Below are positions 1 through 5,358 of a DNA stretch of 8,345 nucleotides, in pieces. The stretch is from Candidatus Pelagibacter sp. (GTDB lineage: Bacteria > Pseudomonadota > Alphaproteobacteria > Pelagibacterales > Pelagibacteraceae): positions 1 to 8,345 of the forward strand of contig JADHRH010000039.1 of NCBI GenBank assembly GCA_016777545.1, written 5' to 3'. Numbering within the stretch: position 1 is the stretch's first letter; the number at the start of each line of letters is the position of its first letter. Position numbers and translations under genes: made by a program. The notes beneath the pieces are model-generated. The model ran no database searches and had not been told where the DNA came from. It worked only from the letters and a program-made list of their open reading frames with translations.

Positions 1-31
1 TCTTTGTTACTTCTGATGGGTTTATATCCAT
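1..31 (-). CDS. atpA: ATP synthase F1 alpha subunit, N-terminal fragment (cut by window edge)
   Basis: Only the first ten codons are inside the window, reading MDINPSEVTK from an ATG at 31-29. The alpha subunit forms the alpha3-beta3 catalytic head of F1 with AtpD. The assignment rests on three things: the gene directly upstream is atpH, the usual bacterial order is atpH-atpA-atpG-atpD-atpC, and MDI-x-P-x-E-(V/I) is a familiar alpha-subunit N-terminus in alphaproteobacteria. The ATG abuts the atpH stop codon (TAA|ATG, no spacer), and an AGAGG Shine-Dalgarno lies inside the end of atpH, so translation is probably coupled. No catalytic part is visible, so the identity is contextual but strong. 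Confidence 0.85.
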   Translation of the reverse strand, partial: MDINPSEVTK

Positions 32-589
32 TTATGCCTCTATCATCCTATTTTCGATTTGTTGTAATTTATTTTTAATGGAAGTGTCCACCATTGTGCT
101 TCCGACTTGCACAATCAAACCCCCAATTAAACTTGCATCATGTTTGTAGTTTAATTTTATTTTTGAACTAAAGTTTTTAGTCAATTCTTCTTTTATGTTG
201 TTAATTTCATTTTCAGTAAGATCTTTTGCAGAAGTTAATTCAGCTTTTAATTCACCTCTTTTGACTGAACATGTCTCAACAAAGCTTTTTAGAATTTTAT
301 CCACATAAAAGAATCTTCTTTTAGATATTAAGAAACTTAAAAATTTTGTTAATAATTCATTTAATTTATATTGTTCTGAAATTTTGCTTAGAGCATTTAA
401 TTGGTCTTCTTTGTTATTCGTTGGATCCTTGATTAAAGATTTAAAATCTTCACTTAAAGCAATTAAATTAATAATTGAAGCAGAATGAACCTCGATCTCA
501 CTTAAATTATTAGCTTCTATAGCTAATTCATAAAGTGCCAGGGAATATCTGCCTGCCGATGTTTCAGAAAAACCTTTATTTTTGCTCAA
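32..589 (-). CDS. atpH: ATP synthase F1 delta subunit (OSCP homologue)
   Basis: This 185-residue protein is the peripheral-stalk cap that links the F1 head to the b subunits of membrane F0; E. coli AtpH is 177 residues, so the length is normal. Visible features are the N-terminal helical motif AGRYSLALYELA (residues 12-23) and the C-terminal delta-subunit signature around DASLIGGLIVQVG (151-163, Gly-Gly at 156-157), followed by MVDTSIKNKL (166-175). The start is a TTG (589-587): the only later Met codons are near the C-terminus, and AAGGA lies eight bases upstream of the TTG, so this start is well supported. The stop abuts the atpA start, as expected for the head of an atpHAGDC operon. F0 genes are not in this window; in alphaproteobacteria they usually sit in a separate cluster. 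Confidence 0.96.
   Translation of the reverse strand: MSKNKGFSETSAGRYSLALYELAIEANNLSEIEVHSASIINLIALSEDFKSLIKDPTNNKEDQLNALSKISEQYKLNELLTKFLSFLISKRRFFYVDKILKSFVETCSVKRGELKAELTSAKDLTENEINNIKEELTKNFSSKIKLNYKHDASLIGGLIVQVGSTMVDTSIKNKLQQIENRMIEA
37..41 (-). promoter_or_regulatory. Shine-Dalgarno for atpA
   Basis: The minus strand reads AGAGG, then five bases (CATAA), then the atpA ATG. The site lies within the last codons of atpH, so atpA has its own ribosome-binding site although there is no intergenic spacer. This supports the ATG at 31-29 as the true start. Confidence 0.65.
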
Positions 590-597
590 TTTATTGT

Positions 598-602
598 TCC
601 TT
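598..602 (-). promoter_or_regulatory. Shine-Dalgarno deciding the TTG start of atpH
   Basis: The minus strand reads AAGGA, eight bases (ACAATAAA), then TTG AGC AAA. The near-consensus sequence and ideal spacing choose the TTG at 589-587 as the initiation codon, giving the N-terminus MSKNKGF. Confidence 0.75.
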
Positions 603-640
603 ATAAATATTAGAAGATTTATTAAAATTTTGTTTTAATT

Positions 641-669
641 AACATATGACTCCTAGCTCTTCAAGTCAC
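641..669 (-). promoter_or_regulatory. Candidate sigma-70-type promoter for the atp operon
   Basis: In the 110-base gap between priA and atpH (590-699), the minus strand carries GTGACT (669-664), 17 bases, then TATGTT (646-641). Each hexamer matches its TTGACA or TATAAT consensus at four of six positions, and the spacing is optimal. It would give a leader of about 45 bases before the atpH TTG. In DNA this AT-rich such matches arise easily by chance, so the call rests partly on this being the longest gap in the window and lying ahead of the atp block. The rest of the gap holds the atpH ribosome-binding site, an all-AT 7-bp inverted repeat (621-639) and no convincing terminator for priA. Confidence 0.35.
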
Positions 670-699
670 ACATTGTCTAAAAGTCTTGTTTTTTCTTTG

Positions 700-2655
700 T
701 TAATTGAAGTTTATTGGGTCAACATCAACCGTTAGTTTCATTCCAGCTGGAAATTTGAATTTTTCAATGACTTTTGAAAGGGAATTTTGAACCTTGAGAG
801 ATTTTCGACCCCTGATCAAAAGTCTTACTCTAAACCTTCTTTTTAATCTAAATATAGGTGCATTTACAGGACCAAGCACTCTACCATCAACAGCACTTTC
901 TATAAAACTTTTAAATTTATAAGCCTCTTTTTCAAGTTCTCTTTCATTATTACCAGTAATTATTAAGGCAATAAATCTTTGAAACGGTGGAAGGTTATTT
1001 TCCCTTCTAATTTCAAGTTCTTTATCTAAAAAAATATCAGGATCTTTATTGGTAATGTCTGTTATCATTTTGGTATCTAAATTATAAGTTTGAAAATAAA
1101 CAGTTGCTGGCTTTCCTGTTCTTCCTGCTCTACCTGAAAGTTGATGGTATAATTGTAAATTCTTTTCAGCGCCTCTTAGGTCATGACCTTGTGATGATAA
1201 ATCGATATCAACAACAACAATACAATTTAAACTTGGAAAGTGAAATCCTTTAGAAATTAATTGAGTTCCAATTAAAATTTGAATTTTGTTATCTATAATT
1301 TTTTCTAAAACATCTGCTGAACTTTTTTTATTCATTGTATCGCTAGAAAATATAGCTGTTTCCTTGGCGGGAAAAATTTTTTTTACTTCTTCTGATATCC
1401 TTTCAACTCCAGGCCCACTAAAAATAAAATCACATTTTCCTTCTTTCGAGCAGTCCCTATTTAGTAAAGTTTTGTATCCACAATAGTGACATAATAAATT
1501 TTGTTTGTTTTTGTGATAAACCAAATTTATTGAACAATTTGGACATGAATAACTAGTAAAACATTTTTTACATAATACATGGGGTGAAAATCCTCTTCTA
1601 TTTAAAAAAAATAATACTTGATCTTTTTTTTCAAGATGAAATTTTACTTTCTCAATTGTTTCTTTAGCTATCCAGGATTGAGATTCAAGTTTGGAATTAT
1701 TTAGATTAATTATTTCATATTTTGGCAAAGATGCATTTAAATATCTTTGATCAAGTTTTGATAAACTATATTTGCCTTTTTTAATATTGTCATAAGTTTC
1801 AATAGAGGGTACGGCTGTTATTAAATTGATTGGAATATTTTCAAAGGATGCTCTAGAAATTGCCATATCTCTTGCGTTATAAGTTACTCCCTCATCTTGC
1901 TTATAAGATTGATCGTGTTCTTCATCAACAATGATTAATCCTAGTTTTTTAAAAGGTAAAAATAATGAAGATCGAGCACCAATTACAACTTTAATTTTAT
2001 CATTTGCTATTCCACTCCAAATAATTTCTTTATTTTTTTTTGTAATACCTGAGTGCCACACAGCAGGCTTGAAACCAAAAAATTCTATAAATTTATTTTG
2101 AAATTGTCCTGTTAATCCGATTTCTGGTAATAGAATTAACCCCTGAAAACCCTTATTAATTATCTCTTTTAAAGCCTCAAAATAGACCATTGTTTTACCT
2201 GAGCCGGTAGTGCCTTGTAAAACATGAACTCTAAATTTTTGATTTAATACATTCATTTTTTTTAATGAATCTTTTTGCTCTTTAGAAAGTTTTATTTCAT
2301 TTTCTTTGATGTCAATTTTGAATGGCTCATAAGCTTCAATTGGTAACCTTTCTATGGCGCCACTACTTAATAATAATAATTTTAATGCCATACCTTTAGG
2401 GGTCATATTGTATTCAGAAAACCAATTTAAGAATTTAATTGTATTTTTCTTTAATGGTGGAACATCTAATTTTCTTAAAACTTTTTTAATAGCAAAATTT
2501 TTGTTTGTTTTTTTTTCAAAATCATCCCATACAACTCCCGTTACCTCTGACTTTCCAAAAGGCACTGCCACATAGTCTCCAACCTTTAAATTTAAATCTG
2601 AATTATAGGTAAATGGATGATTAAAAATATTTGGTATAAGAATCGGTACTTTCAT
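700..2655 (-). CDS. priA: Primosomal protein N' (replication-restart 3'-5' DNA helicase PriA), short form
   Basis: PriA recognises stalled or repaired replication forks and reloads the replisome as an SF2 helicase. At 651 residues it is shorter than E. coli PriA (732). The N-terminal 3'-end-binding domain is present (about 1-95, with GDYVAVPFGKSEVTGVVW at 26-43). Helicase motifs are Walker A GTTGSGKT (148-155), GARSSLFLPF (226-235), Walker B DEEHD (244-248), LNRRG (351-355), GTQLISKGFHFP (463-474) and QLSGRAGR (505-512). The inserted zinc domain has eight Cys: 362, 365, 371, 374, 389, 392, 402, 408. The C-terminal domain (GPVNAPIFRLKRRFRVRLLIRG region, ending DVDPINF) is intact. Oddities: the winged-helix region between about residues 95 and 125 is nearly absent, the last Cys pair is CX5C rather than CX2C, and motif III reads TAVPS where SATPS is usual. 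The ATG has no Shine-Dalgarno and lies in a predicted hairpin. It follows lpdA by 22 bases. Confidence 0.97.
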   Translation of the reverse strand: MKVPILIPNIFNHPFTYNSDLNLKVGDYVAVPFGKSEVTGVVWDDFEKKTNKNFAIKKVLRKLDVPPLKKNTIKFLNWFSEYNMTPKGMALKLLLLSSGAIERLPIEAYEPFKIDIKENEIKLSKEQKDSLKKMNVLNQKFRVHVLQGTTGSGKTMVYFEALKEIINKGFQGLILLPEIGLTGQFQNKFIEFFGFKPAVWHSGITKKNKEIIWSGIANDKIKVVIGARSSLFLPFKKLGLIIVDEEHDQSYKQDEGVTYNARDMAISRASFENIPINLITAVPSIETYDNIKKGKYSLSKLDQRYLNASLPKYEIINLNNSKLESQSWIAKETIEKVKFHLEKKDQVLFFLNRRGFSPHVLCKKCFTSYSCPNCSINLVYHKNKQNLLCHYCGYKTLLNRDCSKEGKCDFIFSGPGVERISEEVKKIFPAKETAIFSSDTMNKKSSADVLEKIIDNKIQILIGTQLISKGFHFPSLNCIVVVDIDLSSQGHDLRGAEKNLQLYHQLSGRAGRTGKPATVYFQTYNLDTKMITDITNKDPDIFLDKELEIRRENNLPPFQRFIALIITGNNERELEKEAYKFKSFIESAVDGRVLGPVNAPIFRLKRRFRVRLLIRGRKSLKVQNSLSKVIEKFKFPAGMKLTVDVDPINFN

Positions 2656-2676
2656 ATTTTTATAATATGAAAATAC
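2646..2676 (-). promoter_or_regulatory. Predicted RNA hairpin burying the priA start codon
   Basis: In the minus-strand transcript the 13 bases GUAUUUUCAUAUU (2676-2664) can pair with AAUAUGAAAGUAC (2658-2646) around a five-base loop (AUAAA). There are twelve Watson-Crick pairs and one U-G wobble. The stem begins two bases downstream of the lpdA stop codon, and the priA AUG (2655-2653) is paired with CAU in the opposite arm. No U-run follows, so it does not look like an intrinsic terminator. It could limit priA translation unless opened by ribosomes finishing lpdA, mark a transcript-processing site, or be a chance dyad in AT-rich DNA. Confidence 0.5.
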
Positions 2677-2677
2677 T

Positions 2678-4078
2678 TTAAGAGTGTATTGCTCTTTTAT
2701 CTACTGATAAAGCTGCTTCTTTTACAGCTTCTGAGAATGTTGGATGCGCATGACACGTTCTTGCAATATCTTCAGCGCTAGCACCAAACTCCATTGCTAC
2801 TCCAATTTCTCCAATTAATTCACCTGCATGAGGTCCAATAATATGTGCTCCTAAAACTCTATCTGTTTTTTCATCAGCTAAGATTTTCACAAAACCTTCT
2901 GCTTCATCAATTGCTTTAGCTCTTGAATTTGCCATAAATGAAAATTTACCAATTTTATATTTAGTATTTGCTTCTTTTAATTGTTCTTCTGTTTTCCCAA
3001 TTGAAGCAACCTCTGGTGTTGTATAAACAACTCCAGGAATAATATCATAATTAACATGTCCTGATTGTCCTGCAATATTTTCTGCAACTGCAATACCTTC
3101 GTCTTCAGCTTTGTGAGCAAGCATCGGTCCATCAATTACATCTCCAATAGCATATACATTCTTAATATTTGTTTGAAATGCTTTGTCAGTTTTAATTCTT
3201 TTCTTTTCATCTAATTCAACACCAATTGCTTCTAAATTTAAGTTAGTTGTATTAGGTTTTCTACCAACAGATATAAGAACCACATCACAATCAAAATCTG
3301 CTTTTTTTCCATCTTTATCAGATGTTGAAACTTTAGCACCATTAGCATTTTTTTTAATTCCTTCTACTTTCGTCTGCATATGAAAATTAATTCCTTGTTT
3401 CTTTAATATTTTCATAAACTCTGTAGATATTTCTCTATCCATACCAGGAGTAATATGCTCTAAAAATTCAACTACATGTACTTCTGCACCCAATCTAGAC
3501 CAAACAGACCCCATCTCTAATCCTATATAACCACCACCAACTACAACCATTTTTTTTGGCACAGTTTCTAAAGTTAATGCTCCTGTTGAAGATACAATTA
3601 TTTTTTCATCAAATTTAATACCTGGTAATGCAACTGGCACCGACCCTGTACTAATTACTGTTTTATCTGTTTCAATGATGGTTTCTTTTTTGTCATCATC
3701 TAATATCGAGATTTTATTTGCTGATTTAAAGCTTCCAGTGCCTTTAAAATAAGTGACTTTATTTTTTTTAAATAAAAACTCTACGCCCTTAGTCAAAATT
3801 GTCACCGCTTTATCCTTATTTTGCATCATTTTTTGAAGATTAAGTTTTACCCCACTCACCTCAATGCCAAGTTTAGAGAAATTTTGCGCCTTATGATAAT
3901 TTTCAGAAATATTTAGTAAATTTTTAGAAGGTATACACCCAACATTTAAACAAGTTCCACCTAATGAGCCTCTTGATTCTATACATGCAGTTTTAATTCC
4001 CAATTGCGCTAATCTTATTGCACACACATAACCTCCCGGACCACCACCTATTACAACTGCTTGGAATTTATCTGACAT
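2678..4078 (-). CDS. lpdA: Dihydrolipoyl dehydrogenase (E3 of the 2-oxoglutarate dehydrogenase complex)
   Basis: This FAD enzyme reoxidises the dihydrolipoyl arm of E2 and passes electrons to NAD+. The 466-residue length is typical. In order, the sequence shows the FAD-binding GGGPGG (11-16), the redox-active disulphide in GGTCLNVGCIPSK (Cys43 and Cys48), the NAD-binding GGGYIG (181-186) with Glu204 at the end of the following strand (NAD rather than NADP preference), the second FAD motif YAIGD (309-313), and the dimer-domain catalytic HPTFSE with His445 and Glu450. No key residue is missing. The ATG abuts the sucB stop (TAA|ATG) without a nearby Shine-Dalgarno, so translation probably relies on ribosomes leaving sucB. 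Its place after sucAB assigns it to the 2-oxoglutarate complex. Whether it also serves pyruvate dehydrogenase or glycine cleavage cannot be told from this window. Confidence 0.97.
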   Translation of the reverse strand: MSDKFQAVVIGGGPGGYVCAIRLAQLGIKTACIESRGSLGGTCLNVGCIPSKNLLNISENYHKAQNFSKLGIEVSGVKLNLQKMMQNKDKAVTILTKGVEFLFKKNKVTYFKGTGSFKSANKISILDDDKKETIIETDKTVISTGSVPVALPGIKFDEKIIVSSTGALTLETVPKKMVVVGGGYIGLEMGSVWSRLGAEVHVVEFLEHITPGMDREISTEFMKILKKQGINFHMQTKVEGIKKNANGAKVSTSDKDGKKADFDCDVVLISVGRKPNTTNLNLEAIGVELDEKKRIKTDKAFQTNIKNVYAIGDVIDGPMLAHKAEDEGIAVAENIAGQSGHVNYDIIPGVVYTTPEVASIGKTEEQLKEANTKYKIGKFSFMANSRAKAIDEAEGFVKILADEKTDRVLGAHIIGPHAGELIGEIGVAMEFGASAEDIARTCHAHPTFSEAVKEAALSVDKRAIHS

Positions 4079-5356
4079 TTAAATATTTAAAAACAACCTT
4101 CTTGGATCCTCTAAATTTTCTTTAACCATTTTTAAGAACGATACTGACTCTTTTCCATCTATAATTCTGTGATCATAAGACAAAGCAAGATACATAATGG
4201 GTCTAATTTTAATCTCACCATCAACTACCATTGGTCTTTCAACTATATTATGCATACCTAACACACCAGATTGAGGTAAGTTTAATATTGGAGTAGATAA
4301 CATTGAACCATAAACTCCACCATTACTAATTGTAAAGGTTCCACCCTGAAGGTCCTCTATGGTTATTTTTCCATCTCTTGCTTTTTCAGAAATAGTTTTA
4401 ATATTTTTTTCAATATCTGCAAATGATAACTGATCAGCATCTCTTAATACCGGTACCACTAATCCCTTTTCAGTTCCTACTGCAAAGCTCATATTGTAAT
4501 AATTTTTATAAATAATTTCATCTCCATCAATTTCAGCATTAACTGATGGATACATTTTTAGTGCAGCAACACATGCTTTTACAAAAAATGACATAAACCC
4601 TAATTTAATTCCATACCTGCTTTGGAAATCTTCCTGGTTCTCTTTTCTCATTTCCATTATACCAGTCATATCAACTTCATTAAATGTTGTTAATAATGCT
4701 GCATTTTCTTGTGCTTGTTTTAATCTTTTTGCAATTGTCTGTCTAAGCCTAGACATTTTAATTCTCTCTTCTTGACCATATTTAATTTTTCTTTCTGATG
4801 GCTGAGGGTTTTCTCCCATCATGCTAATTAGATCACCTTTAAGAATTCTACCTTCTTTACCAGAGCCACTAACTTTTTTTAAATCAATTTTATTTTCAAC
4901 TACTATTTTTCTTACAGCTGGTGAAAGTACTTCATTATTTTTATTTGAAGAATCGGTTTTTTCTTCTTTAACTTCATTGGTTAATATTAAAGGTTCTTCC
5001 TCTTCAGGTTCTTCAAAAACTTTAGGAATTTCTTTTTTAATTTCTAAATTAACTACATTATTTTCAGTTTTTTTAGGTTCAATTTTTGTAATTATTTTTT
5101 TTTCAGATGGTTGAGTTCCATTTTGACTTATCGTACCAAGAAGAGCTCCTACTTCTACGGTTTCACCATCTTTTGAATTTATTTCAGATAATACTCCATC
5201 TATTGGAGATGGAACTTCTAAATTAACTTTGTCAGTTTCTAACTCTACAATTGCTTCATCGGCTTCAACTGTGTCACCTTCATTTTTAAGCCATTTAGCA
5301 ACTGTTGCCTCTGTTATGCTCTCACCCAAAACTGGTACTAAAATTTTTTCACTCAT
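4079..5356 (-). CDS. sucB: Dihydrolipoyllysine-residue succinyltransferase (E2 of 2-oxoglutarate dehydrogenase)
   Basis: E2 forms the multimeric core of the complex and transfers the succinyl group from lipoamide to CoA. The 425-residue protein has one lipoyl domain (about 1-77, with lipoylated Lys43 in [14 protein letters not shown]), a Glu/Lys/Asn-rich flexible linker (about 80-142), a peripheral-subunit-binding domain (about 143-180, LSPAVRK through [12 protein letters not shown]), a second short linker, and the acyltransferase domain (about 195-425). The C-terminal active site reads SYDHRIIDG, with His396 and Asp400. The sequence [16 protein letters not shown] at the N-terminus is typical of SucB rather than pyruvate-complex E2. 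The short motif QPSE(K/R)KI occurs twice, at 82-88 and 185-191, flanking the binding domain. It starts two bases after the sucA stop, with only a weak AAGG 13 bases upstream. Confidence 0.97.
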   Translation of the reverse strand: MSEKILVPVLGESITEATVAKWLKNEGDTVEADEAIVELETDKVNLEVPSPIDGVLSEINSKDGETVEVGALLGTISQNGTQPSEKKIITKIEPKKTENNVVNLEIKKEIPKVFEEPEEEEPLILTNEVKEEKTDSSNKNNEVLSPAVRKIVVENKIDLKKVSGSGKEGRILKGDLISMMGENPQPSERKIKYGQEERIKMSRLRQTIAKRLKQAQENAALLTTFNEVDMTGIMEMRKENQEDFQSRYGIKLGFMSFFVKACVAALKMYPSVNAEIDGDEIIYKNYYNMSFAVGTEKGLVVPVLRDADQLSFADIEKNIKTISEKARDGKITIEDLQGGTFTISNGGVYGSMLSTPILNLPQSGVLGMHNIVERPMVVDGEIKIRPIMYLALSYDHRIIDGKESVSFLKMVKENLEDPRRLFLNI

Positions 5357-5358
5357 TT

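Noticed and set aside
621..639. ATTAAAA/TTTTAAT inverted repeat in the atpH leader
   Set aside because: The seven pairs are all A-T, and such dyads are expected by chance in this gap. Mentioned only as part of the intergenic description.
670..699. Intrinsic terminator after priA
   Set aside because: Only four-base stems such as CAAG/CTTG or GACT/AGTC can be drawn, with long loops and no following U-run.
1432..1452. Frameshift explaining the odd CX5C in PriA
   Set aside because: The reading frame is continuous and the conserved GPGVERI motif follows immediately in frame, so this looks like a real insertion rather than an error.
2646..2676. Rho-independent terminator between lpdA and priA
   Set aside because: The stem is strong enough to note, but it is AT-rich and is followed by AAAGUACCGAU-type sequence within or after the stem rather than a U-run, on either strand.
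4821..5114. Plus-strand open frames, for example 4821-5114, 7454-7726, 2354-2575, 1286-1486 and 3183-3383
   Set aside because: Each lies wholly inside a well-identified minus-strand gene, shows composition expected of an antisense shadow, and has no recognisable domain.
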